Origin: Phytophthora colocasiae
Lineage: Eukaryota > Oomycota > Peronosporomycetes > Peronosporales > Peronosporaceae
Direction of reading: 5' to 3'
Length of the DNA stretch: 64,000 bases
Assembly: GCA_018806915.1 (NCBI GenBank)
Contig: JAGKQI010000062.1
Coordinates: forward strand, 372,001-436,000
Notes under the pieces: model-generated
What the model saw: only the letters and a program-made list of their open reading frames with translations
Told to the model about the DNA's origin: nothing
The model's database searches: none
Position numbers and translations under genes: made by a program
In this document: positions 22,401 to 31,071 of the stretch, piece after piece
Layout of the letters: the number at the start of each line of letters is the position of its first letter
How positions within the stretch are numbered: the first letter of the stretch is position 1

Positions 22401-24018
22401 TCGGCGCAAGGAGGACATCGTGAAGCGTAAGCGTCCGCAGTTGGCCCTTGGAGTCCGTGATCTGGAGCTCTACAGTACCAATAGCTTCGATAGGGACTTG
22501 CGATTTTCCACCGACAGTGATGCCTCCGCTTGCAGATGTTTTAGTCTTGAACCATTCCACATGTTGCGTGACGTGGCTGCTGCAACCTGAGTCAATCGTC
22601 CAGCTGAAATCAAAGTCCTGGCTAGGTTGCGCCGTGAGACTGATAGCGGATGCAGCCGTTTCTACATTCGACACAACTGCAATCAGGGTCTCTTTGCGGC
22701 GTGACTGATCGTATCCACCTTCATCGCGACGAGAGGATTTGTTGTTGTTGTTGCCATTGTTGTTGTTGCCGTTGTTGTTGCCGTTGTTGTTGCCGTTGTT
22801 GCGATTTCCACCGTAGTTACCGCGGCCACGTCCACCACCACGACCGCCGCGACCATTTTGGTGCCATGATCCACCTCCACGTCCAGATCGCCCTTGGTTG
22901 TTGTTGTTGTAAGGATGCGACCGGTAGTTGTTGGGACCTCGTAACTCGAAGTTGGCAGGAAGAACAGTGCCTGCCTTGACACATCCATCACGTAAGTCCT
23001 TCTGCAGAGTACGGCACTGACGGATGTTGTGACGTGGTTTCTGACAGTAGCTGCAGACATCAATTGGGACAGATGCTTGAGCGGCCAACGCGGAATCCTG
23101 AGAAGGAGCAATGAGAGCCCGTTCAGCCTGAGTTGCTTGACTCTCAGGTGTCCCTTTGATGCGGCTGTAACGTTCTTGAGCTTGGATCTCGCGAACCTTG
23201 GTCTCAATACTCATCTTGAGTTCATCATACGGGATATACTTCCGCACACCTTTCCAAACTCGGAGATCATCCTTCCAAGTCTTTGGCATCGAGTGGAACA
23301 GGTATAATGACTTCTGCCCATCGGTCAAGGGAGACTCGGTTGCTTCAGACGCGGCTTTCATCGCGTTTTCCAGCTCAAGGAAGAAGCTGGTCAGATCACC
23401 GCCTTCTTCATACTTGATCTCCATAAGGAAGTGCTGGATGAAGTAGGGGTCGCCATGAAAGGCTGCACCCTCGTACTTGGTACAGATGGCCTGAAAGATG
23501 TCGAAGGCCGTTGTCAGGTTCTTGACAAGACGGATATGAGTATCATCCATCGTCTTCATCAGGAAAGCCTTGGTTTGCGCTTCCATACGACGAAGGTGTC
23601 GAGCAGACGGCGGTGTAGGCTTGCGTCGCTTGACTTGTTTACGATCCCGGCTGGCGTCGCGCTCAGCAAACGGGCGAACGATGGGAAGATCAGCGCGCTT
23701 GGTTTTTTTTGATGGCGGAGTGTCGTCGCCGTCGCTGGGCTGCAGCTCATCCGAGCTGTCCTCGAAGTCGACCTCATCCGAGTCGATGCCAGCCGGAGAA
23801 CTTGGCTTGGAGGCAGCTTCGTCGTCGTCGGACTCAGCCAGGTCGTCGTCGGAGTCTTCATCTTCGTCTTCACTGACCCCATTGTAATCCTTCTTGGTGA
23901 CGAAACCGAGCAGATGCTTGTCATCGAGCGATGCACTGACTCGGGCCTTCCAGACGTCGAAATTCTTAGCACCAGAGAGTCGGGGGAAGTCGTCACTTGA
24001 GGCTTGCTGAGGGCTCAT
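19448..24018 (-). pseudogene. copia Gag-Pol polyprotein, one frameshift in RNase H
   Basis: The main frame (24018-19834) has 1,394 residues. In order it shows an acidic Gag start, a CCHC knuckle (CSYCQKPRHNIRQC near 23040), an Asn/Gly-rich stretch from an ACA/GTT-type triplet run (22741-22800), the protease WTIDSGCSSH (near 22590), the integrase HHCC motif and core (HSDICG near 21970, DNAKEY near 21740), and the reverse transcriptase with YVDDLL (near 20270). The frame breaks near 19830. RNase H continues in another frame at 19810-19448 (DSDYANCPDTRRSVGGY). A single indel separates it from an intact polyprotein. The order protease-integrase-RT-RNase H defines Ty1/copia. Confidence 0.93.
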
Positions 24019-24022
24019 GACC
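24011..24022 (-). promoter_or_regulatory. Copia primer-binding site overlapping the gag start codon
   Basis: Reading on the minus strand, the 12 bases directly after the 5' LTR are GGTCATGAGCCC. Eleven of 12 are complementary to the conserved anticodon arm of eukaryotic initiator tRNA-Met (GGGCTCATAACC). Drosophila copia is known to prime from an internal fragment of that tRNA. Here the ATG in the site is also the first codon of the polyprotein (24018), leaving a 4-base leader inside the LTR boundary. Confidence 0.7.
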
Positions 24023-24298
24023 TGTTGCGAGGAACTTGGGCGCAGCTTGAAGGAAGTAGGGTAGAAGAGAGAAAAAGAAGAAGTAAGATTAATGTTTAAG
24101 AAAGTAGATAGCTACTCACTAGAAAATAGTATGCGGCATTCAGAAACGTAGTCTAGAATTGCCTCTACCATTCATCGTACTGATGTCACAGACATTTTAG
24201 TACATAATTTATTAGAGTCAAAAGTACCGTGTCTCTTCATTAGTTTATAGAAGACACGGTGTAGAGGTGGTCCCTATGAACGAGCCCTAACCTCAACA
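24023..24298 (-). repeat. copia 5' LTR
   Basis: 276 bp, TG...CA ended, and direct repeat of 17586-17864. In the transcribed direction it starts TGTTGAGG and ends CGCAACA. Confidence 0.95.
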
Positions 24299-24303
24299 CC
24301 CGA

Positions 24304-24858
24304 GGCCACTGAAGAACAACTTCGACGTCTGACCTCACCCGCTTCCGTAGATTGTAGCGTTTGAGCTTTGGGAGTTCCACCAATATCGAGTTCTTGCACT
24401 GCACCATATTCGCATACAATTCCAAACACCAGACTATTGTTCCTCTGCTCGTTATTACTGCGGCTGCGAGCTGTGCTTCTGTCCCAGGGAGCTGCCGCCA
24501 ATGCCGATGGAGATGACGTCCTTCAGCTGCTTGGCCCAGACTCGACGCTTAATACAGCTTGGATCTGAACGCGTCGCTCAAGCACTGTCTGCAGTGAGCG
24601 CTCGTAGCCGAACACGAAACTATACACTCCAAGCTTGGGACGCTCTCGCCCTGGTGGTCTAGGTGGGGCACGCACATCGGGTAGGAGGAGATTTCTTTCG
24701 TGCGACGCCTCGACAGCGAGTGGTCCCAATTCTTTATATAAAACAACGGTGGGAGGGTTTTAATTCTTTGTGGATCTGAAGTACCACTTTGGCGAATCCA
24801 GGACAAAAATGGCGACGCCTGGACAAAAATTGCTATCCTGGATTTATCCTGGATATTG
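24304..24858. other. Right arm of the insertion
   Basis: If the copia is removed this joins to 17460-17580 upstream of the MULE remnant. Short minus-strand frames (24240-24501) could be the missing MULE N-terminus but show no clear domain. The last ~85 bp hold TCCTGGA repeats. Confidence 0.45.
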
Positions 24859-24868
24859 CCCAACACTA

Positions 24869-25887
24869 ATCAGAGCTCCCATCGAGTGGGTGATGACGAT
24901 TGTGTCTGAGATCCTGGACTTAACGCTCGTTCTACTCACGGCCAAAGCCCGATCGCACACTTTTTGCAGCTGCGAGTCTTCCGTCCATGAATGGTTCACT
25001 GTATTCAGCACTGCATACTCGATAGACGTACAACACGGCGCGTGGTCCGTCATATTCCCCCAGTATTTCGTAGGGAATGTGTCCTGGTTGTCCGGCATTT
25101 CCACTTTGATCCCCTGTCCGTGGATGAAGATGCACGGACGAGGTGTCGATTGACACGAGCAGGAATGGGAATCGCGTAGAGAGAAATCGAGCGCTGCTTT
25201 CAACGTTCTGGAACTGTCACTTGGAATTGGTTGGCCTGTCAGTAGTGACTTCCCAGTTGCACTCAGCGCAAGGTTATATGACGAATCCAACGCTCCACAC
25301 TTCTCAGCTGAGTTGCCTACTGGAGGTTGAATATGTTCCAAGCTGTCATCGTACTCCATTCTAATGTCCACGTCGTCTCCATAAAACGCCAACCCCGTTG
25401 AACTTGAATAGCAAAGAGCAAAGCTAACGCCATCGACTGATGCCTTCAACTGGCCCCCCGAACACTCAATGATACTGCCGTTGCTCGTCTGCAGAGTTGA
25501 TACGAAAGAAGCTTCGTTCAGTGCATTGGTGATGGCATTGATTGACGGTAGTGTATCCCAATCGGAACATTGTGCGTCCGAAATACATGACACGTACGAG
25601 ACTCCGTCAACGAGCGTGTAGTTGAACACGTTTGAGTCTTCCGTGAAGGATGAAAAGGTGTCGTACAAGATACTAGAATTGCCGCCGCTGGACATACGAG
25701 GATTGGCAAGCACGGTAAAATCAGAGTGGCCGTGGACCAGCATGGAGCTGCGCTTGATTGAGAAGTGGAAGCGTAGCGATGGCCAATGGTCATCGCTCGC
25801 AGGTCTCGTTTCGGGTGTCTGAAGCGCTGTGCATGTAGAACTCTGGACAACAAGGATATACAAAGCTACCACCATCCACAGAGACAT
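24869..25887 (-). pseudogene. Secreted alpha/beta-hydrolase B, N-terminal part
   Basis: Starts with a signal peptide (MSLWMVVALYILVVQSSTCT). I choose the ATG at 25887, although an in-frame ATG exists at 25989, because the paralogues also begin at their signal peptides. It contains the N-terminal Cys-bearing domain, CIFIHGQG and the nucleophile elbow THSMGA, then ends at the transposon. It is the counterpart of 13862-14428. Truncation right after the catalytic Ser removes the His-bearing part, so the product should be inactive. Confidence 0.92.
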
Positions 25888-26058
25888 CTCGCCTTGCTTC
25901 TTGGTCTTTTGCTGTTCGTACCCGGCGGCGACTTGAGATGTGGTCAAGTCGCTCTTCGAGGAGTTGGAATGGCGGCACTGGAGTCCCATCCCTTGAGAAC
26001 GAGTATGGTACGGAATGGTGAAAAGTTCAAGTTCTGCTAATATTCTCTACCTTCTACC

Positions 26059-27633
26059 TTAGAGCAGGCATTCGAACCACTTGACTGGCATCTTTGCCTT
26101 GCTCAGCAGTGCGTCTCCATTTCGGAACGCTGTGTCTGCGTGGTTAAGCTTCGTGACGTAGAATTTGTCCTCGTAGGAATTGCCAAAGTCCGAGGTGGGG
26201 AACCCACCGGCGCAGCTATCGAACTCTACCATCCCGTCGTTCTTGAACGAATGGTGAGGGACAACAGTGCCCAGCATCCAATACCACCACTGTCGCTTCG
26301 ATTCCAATCCGGAGAACCCGTTACTACACATCAAGGCATCCACATTGCTCCGATATGCCTTTTGTGCTGCAATATACGCTTTATCAAGTTCTGGGAAGCT
26401 GTACTTCTCCCCTTCATAGGCGAGTGAGATAATCCCTTCATCAGCAGGGCAGTATCCAGTCTTAGACACCAGGTCTTCAGCCACAAAGTTGGTATCATTC
26501 TTGCACGAGTCTTGGAAATAGTTGGAAGCCATACTCCCCCTCATCGGCCCTGATAATCCCACCCACGTGGAACTGGAGGCGATGCTGCATTTACTCGTAG
26601 CAATGGCTCCGGCCAGCATGAGGTTGCCCATTGAGTGGGTGATGATGATTGTATCAGCGATGGCACTGCCTTGGTTGGCCTCGTTTACCGAAAGAGCTCG
26701 ATCACACACTTTTTGCTGCTGTTCGTCGTCAGTCCATGAGTTGTTCATCGTGTCCAGCATCGCATAGTGCATCGAAGAGCAACATGGCGCGTGATCGGTC
26801 AAGTTTCCCCAATACTTCGTAGGGAAGACATCTAAATTTTCCGGTTCCTCGATTTTGACCCCCAGACCATGGAGGAAGAAACACGGGCGTGGCGTTGACT
26901 TACACTCACACGTGTCGTCTTTAAAGGACAAATCGAGGTTGAACAGCATCGATCGTAACTTTCTTGACTCGTGGGGAGACAGCAGTTTCCCAGTTAGTAG
27001 AGACCTTCCGATAGAGGACACAGCAGTTGGCGATGCAACTTTTTCACACTCCTTTCCATCAAATGCCGGCTTAGTAATTCTCTCGGGGCTCTTGAGATAC
27101 TTCACGTCGACTTCCAAGTCGCTTCCGTACATCGTGAAGCCTGAAGATCCTGAGAAACACACACCCAGATCGATCCCGTTCACTGTCACTTTAAACGTTT
27201 CCCCACTTGGACAAGAAGTGACTCCAGTACTGCTTGATAAACTTGAAACAGGAACAGCTTCGTTTAATGCTTGAACGATCGAGTTAATTGACGGCACCGT
27301 ATCAGAGTCGTCACACTCCACTTGCAGGCCATCAGAGGTGTATCCGCGGCCATCAACAACTGTGTAGTACAAGTTGTTCGAGAACGTGGTAAATGTATCA
27401 TACATGACACTGGAACTGTCCTGAGATGATACCACCGGGTTAGCGAGCACAGTAAAGTCGGAATGGCCATGAACCTCCATGGGCTGGCGCTTGATCGTGA
27501 AGTGGAAGCTCAACGAAGGCCAAAATGTAGTCGTCCCATTCTCGAATCGTCCACTGTACTGTTCGCCTATAGTTGAAGATAACACCATTGCGAGCGCAAG
27601 CACTAGCATACCGGCATGAGGAAACGAGCGCAT
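26059..27633 (-). CDS. Secreted alpha/beta-hydrolase (lipase-like), cluster member C
   Basis: 524 residues and no intron. The N-terminus MRSFPHAGMLVLALAMVLSS is a signal peptide. Hydrolase signs match member A: CFFLHGLG, the nucleophile elbow THSMGN, DGMVEFDSCAGGFP and KLNHADTAF near the end, with the common terminus KWFECLL. Cysteines are in the same places as in A and B, suggesting conserved disulfides outside the cell. An initiator-like sequence lies 20-37 bp upstream. Of the three cluster genes this and A are whole. Confidence 0.87.
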   Translation of the reverse strand: MRSFPHAGMLVLALAMVLSSTIGEQYSGRFENGTTTFWPSLSFHFTIKRQPMEVHGHSDFTVLANPVVSSQDSSSVMYDTFTTFSNNLYYTVVDGRGYTSDGLQVECDDSDTVPSINSIVQALNEAVPVSSLSSSTGVTSCPSGETFKVTVNGIDLGVCFSGSSGFTMYGSDLEVDVKYLKSPERITKPAFDGKECEKVASPTAVSSIGRSLLTGKLLSPHESRKLRSMLFNLDLSFKDDTCECKSTPRPCFFLHGLGVKIEEPENLDVFPTKYWGNLTDHAPCCSSMHYAMLDTMNNSWTDDEQQQKVCDRALSVNEANQGSAIADTIIITHSMGNLMLAGAIATSKCSIASSSTWVGLSGPMRGSMASNYFQDSCKNDTNFVAEDLVSKTGYCPADEGIISLAYEGEKYSFPELDKAYIAAQKAYRSNVDALMCSNGFSGLESKRQWWYWMLGTVVPHHSFKNDGMVEFDSCAGGFPTSDFGNSYEDKFYVTKLNHADTAFRNGDALLSKAKMPVKWFECLL

Positions 27634-27652
27634 TGCACGCGCACTCTTGGCC

Positions 27653-27670
27653 TAAAGTGGAGAAATGAGC
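27653..27670 (-). promoter_or_regulatory. Oomycete initiator-like element of hydrolase C
   Basis: On the minus strand it reads GCTCATTTCTCCACTTTA, close to the oomycete initiator consensus with one deviation in the CAWTTY half. It lies 20-37 bp before the start codon. Confidence 0.6.
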
Positions 27671-27826
27671 GATGGAGAGATTTGATAGCTGTGCTGTGTC
27701 GGCATAGTAATCAGAGGTTCTGAAATTCAGAGCCACCGACCACATCTCATGATTGCCCGGCCGGCTTTCACACAGAACTTGCTCTTGTTGTTAGATTGGT
27801 ATTCGAGAAGCGTTTAATTTCAACTT

Positions 27827-29932
27827 TCAGTCAGTGATGACACGTACACCAAGCGCTGACACGCGGTGAATGTTTTCGTTTGCTGGTTGACGCATAAACA
27901 TCATGTTCGTGGGGATGTCCATGGACTTGGACAGCCACTGAACCATCGCAGGGTCAAACGCACCCGTCACAGCCACGAAATCGATCTTGATCGACGGGTA
28001 AATGTGGTCGAACAGGTTCACCACGTCCTCAAACTCACGTGGAACTGGTGCGTCCGGTTCGCAAACATGAACCAACCGGAGGCAGTACGAGTGTTCGTTC
28101 TGCATCACGTAGCGTACAGCCTCGTTGATCTTCGGTAGATTCGCAACCTTGCAGAAGAAAACTACTGGGGTGTTCTTGATGTTTTCGATAGTCTTGGCGA
28201 CCTTCACACTACCGACGAATGCCTGACCACCTGCTGATAGCTGGACGGACGGGACGTCGGCTTTACCGTCTTGAAAATGGACTAAAAGCTTCCGGGAAAT
28301 GAAGAGAAGTCCTTTCAGTAAACTCACGCGAGTTAGCATGAGCAACACAACAACGAAGAAGGCGACGAAGTAGATGAAGAAGTACGAGAGCGCCTTAACG
28401 TCGGAGAAGGCGTTGGCCAAGATCCCCAGCGAGATCATAACGAGACAGAAGCACGTGTTCGTCCATGACGTCGTCCTCTTCCGAGGGATCTCCTCTCGGC
28501 CGAGTTTAAGCAGAAGACACGCGATAGTGAACGACAGTAGAACTGACAGGAAAGCGAGTGCGAAGACACCGGAGAGCACGGTCACTTCAGCGTTCAGAAT
28601 GTACACGAGACTCGAAGCGACGATGCAGAAGACGAGGATAATGAAGTGGTTAGTGCCACGACACGAGTTCACCTTGAGCAAGAAGCTGGGAAGGACACGA
28701 TCGATTGCAAGCCGTTGGAAGAGCCCATTGATCCCAACATAAGCCGTCAGAACTGCTCCAGCAAGCACTCCAAAAGCGTCAATAGCAACGAGAATCTCCA
28801 GCCAACGTCCTCCACTCAGTCGACCCATGTAGGACAGCAGCGTGGACTGGTTGGCGATAATTTCATTGAGTGGTAAAACTGCTAGAGCCAGCAACGAATA
28901 CAAGACGTTGAAAGCGCTGGAGAGGACCCACATGTTGCGCAGAGTCTTGGGGAACATCCCAGCGGCTTGTTCTTCCACGTACTGTGATGAACTCTCAAAG
29001 CCAGTGACACCCAGCATTGCCGTGCCGTAACCCAGGAACAATGCTGAGGCAACGTTACTGGCGTCTGCAGCTCCACCAAAGATCGTCACGTCTGGAAGAG
29101 AAGTGCCCATGTTGTCCACGAAGATTGATGGGTGTTGCACCACGTAAATGAAGCTGAAGACCCCCAGTAACGTGAGTGTGAAGGTGTGGAAGACGAAGAA
29201 GATAAGCGCAACAAAAGCGCTCTCGGCGATACCCATCAAACACAGCAGCGCGAACGCAACCATTAATCCAATCGAGCAGCCAGTGACTGGGATCTCGACC
29301 AACGACTCGTTCACGTAATTCATGGCTGACACGCCATTGACCACAGCCGTAGACAGGTACGAGAGCATACTGAAAACTGCACAAGTAGCCGCGACCTTCT
29401 TCGGTGCAGCGTTTAGCATCGCTGTGTAGAAGCCTCCATTTAAGGGAACAGCACTCATGACCTCCTCAAAGACCCAACGCAGACAGTAAACTACTGTCAC
29501 CACGAAGAGCTGCGTCACTGGAGCCAATTTGCCAGCTTTGGCTATGGTTTGCCCTGCTGAAAACAAGACACTGGAGAGAATAGCGTTACCGCTGATGGAA
29601 GTGGATGTCCATTCTCCGAGTTTGTTGGTCGTCTCGTTGACTTTCAATTCCTCGCGGATGACGTCGATCTCGTCCGTGCGACCTTGCACGAACTGCGCCT
29701 CCCCGCCGATATTCGGGTGCATCCATGACGGCTCCTTGAAGCGTCGATCTGTTACTTGGATTTGGATGAACCGTTGGCGCAATTGGCTCGGGGTCTCAGC
29801 CCGGATGAAGTTCATCTCTCGCACCCAACCCGAAGCCGAAGGCTGGTGGATGTCCGCAATGTGCGCATAACTGACGGTGGGGGATTGCGGAGACAGCAAG
29901 TCTAGTCGAAGGTCTCGGTCAGTCTTGGACAT
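27827..29932 (-). CDS. APC-superfamily transporter with soluble C-terminal domain
   Basis: 701 residues, uninterrupted. It has a cytoplasmic N-terminus of ~105 residues, then about 12 hydrophobic segments containing SISGNAILSSVLFSAG, NGGFYTAMLNAAPKK and GYGTAMLGVTGFESSSQYVEEQ, equivalent to the motifs of the gene at 6275-8353 though clearly diverged. The last ~150 residues repeat the universal-stress-like domain (VVFFCKVANLPKINEAVRYV...DIPTNMMFMRQP). The start at 29932 has no competing ATG. The substrate cannot be told. Confidence 0.87.
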   Translation of the reverse strand: MSKTDRDLRLDLLSPQSPTVSYAHIADIHQPSASGWVREMNFIRAETPSQLRQRFIQIQVTDRRFKEPSWMHPNIGGEAQFVQGRTDEIDVIREELKVNETTNKLGEWTSTSISGNAILSSVLFSAGQTIAKAGKLAPVTQLFVVTVVYCLRWVFEEVMSAVPLNGGFYTAMLNAAPKKVAATCAVFSMLSYLSTAVVNGVSAMNYVNESLVEIPVTGCSIGLMVAFALLCLMGIAESAFVALIFFVFHTFTLTLLGVFSFIYVVQHPSIFVDNMGTSLPDVTIFGGAADASNVASALFLGYGTAMLGVTGFESSSQYVEEQAAGMFPKTLRNMWVLSSAFNVLYSLLALAVLPLNEIIANQSTLLSYMGRLSGGRWLEILVAIDAFGVLAGAVLTAYVGINGLFQRLAIDRVLPSFLLKVNSCRGTNHFIILVFCIVASSLVYILNAEVTVLSGVFALAFLSVLLSFTIACLLLKLGREEIPRKRTTSWTNTCFCLVMISLGILANAFSDVKALSYFFIYFVAFFVVVLLMLTRVSLLKGLLFISRKLLVHFQDGKADVPSVQLSAGGQAFVGSVKVAKTIENIKNTPVVFFCKVANLPKINEAVRYVMQNEHSYCLRLVHVCEPDAPVPREFEDVVNLFDHIYPSIKIDFVAVTGAFDPAMVQWLSKSMDIPTNMMFMRQPANENIHRVSALGVRVITD

Positions 29933-30344
29933 TCTTCAAACGAAAGAGAATCGCGAAATGGCAGTGGTGCAGCAGCAGGTTGGGAGAGATGTGGCAAGAC
30001 CTAACGACTGGCCGGTTTAGGACTTTGATAGAGAGCGGCCACTAATACATTAATACCCATTCCCTGTACTGTATTACGTAATACAGACTGTCAACTTGAC
30101 AGCGTCAAGGCGACAACTACATGTAGGTGCTCGTCCGAAAAGTACCATGTGGTATATGTCTTTTGGTCTTCTTAATGCTCGATTAGCTGCAGGCGCGAAA
30201 AAGATGGCATAGAGTCTATCCCATCTCATACAGTAGACGCCCCGCTCACGTGAAAGACATCCCACGTACGCTCTCCAACTCTTTAGCCTTCTCCATCAAG
30301 TACGGCAACAACGTTGTGACAGTGTTTTATAAGTGTTTATTCGT
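29933..30344. other. Intergenic, nothing recognised
   Basis: It separates the intact transporter from the broken one. Short open frames only; no repeats or RNA genes seen. Confidence 0.5.
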
Positions 30345-30360
30345 TTCCTACAGCTCTTGT

Positions 30361-30975
30361 TACAGCATTGCAGCCCCGTATCCAAGAAACAACACAGAGA
30401 ATACGCTGCTGCTCCCCACTGCTTCACCAAACATGGACACGTCTGGTAATGATGTTCTCATGTTGTCAACGAAGACGGACGGGTGTTGCGCGATGTACAC
30501 AAGACTGAAGATAGCTAGTAGAATGAGGGTGAAGATGTGGAATAAAAAGAGGATCAGCGCCACGAACGCGCTCTCCGCAATGCCCAGCAAACACAGAAGA
30601 GCTGGTCATGATATCGTTACCACCGATTGACGTTGCTGTCCATTCCCTAGTCGTTTCCCACCTCGCGTGCTTCCAGCTCTTCGCGAATAGCTGAAATCTC
30701 GTCCGATCGCCCTTGGACGTATTGAGCTTCCCCTCCAATGTTCGGGTGCATCCAAGTCGGCTCCTTGAATCTCTGGTCCACCACTTGGATCTGGACGAAC
30801 CGCTGTCGGAGCTGGCTGGGTGTGTCAGCCCGCATAAAATTCATCTCATTGACCTATTCCGTTTCTGTGGGTTGGTGTGCCGATAAAGGGGTGATCCCGT
30901 TAAGTTGTGCATAGTTCGTGCCAGGCGATTGAGGTGGCAGCGATTCCAGTCGCGAGTTCCCATCGAAGTAGAGAG
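30361..30975 (-). pseudogene. Transporter remnant (APC family, close to 27827-29932)
   Basis: Three lesions are visible when compared with its neighbour. A TAG (30854-30856) replaces the Trp before the MNF segment. A deletion near 30605 joins GGNDIM directly to LLCLLGIAESAF, losing about 140 residues. The sequence also ends at GYGAAML (30361), so everything after the middle of the membrane domain is gone. The N-terminal LESLPPQSP and IGGEAQYVQGRSDEI stretches are well kept, so the decay is recent. Confidence 0.88.
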
Positions 30976-31071
30976 ATTAACTTTAATTTCTCAACTGGGA
31001 TGTAAGAAAATTAGTTCAATACGGACTAACGGTGATCAAACAGTATATATATGTAGACGAAGTTGGGTTGT

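Larger units (their letters stand above)
17586..24298 (-). mobile_element. Ty1/copia LTR retrotransposon, 6.7 kb, nearly complete
   Basis: Two direct LTRs (279 and 276 bp) bound the element, and the 5-bp duplication CCCGA flanks it at 17581-17585 and 24299-24303. Transcription runs leftwards. A primer-binding site follows the 5' LTR at once, then one long gag-pol frame, then ~1.6 kb of sequence with no pol similarity before the 3' LTR. The LTRs differ by about two substitutions and one ATT triplet, so the insertion is young. It sits just upstream of the MULE remnant. Confidence 0.95.
14429..24868. mobile_element. 10.4-kb insertion with hAT-like ends (TAGTGTTGGG) and 8-bp duplication ATCAGAGC
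   Basis: The ends TAGTGTTGGG (14429-14438) and CCCAACACTA (24859-24868) are inverted, and ATCAGAGC flanks both sides (14421-14428 and 24869-24876). An 8-bp duplication with T/CAG-type ends is characteristic of hAT elements. Both termini also hold scattered copies of a TGTCCTGGA/TCCAGGA motif in the first ~90 bp, like subterminal transposase sites. The only DNA-transposon gene I recognise inside is MULE-like (15440-17459), and a copia element (17586-24298) is nested further in. Either a MULE jumped into a hAT shell or a MULE-type enzyme uses hAT-like ends. Confidence 0.88.
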
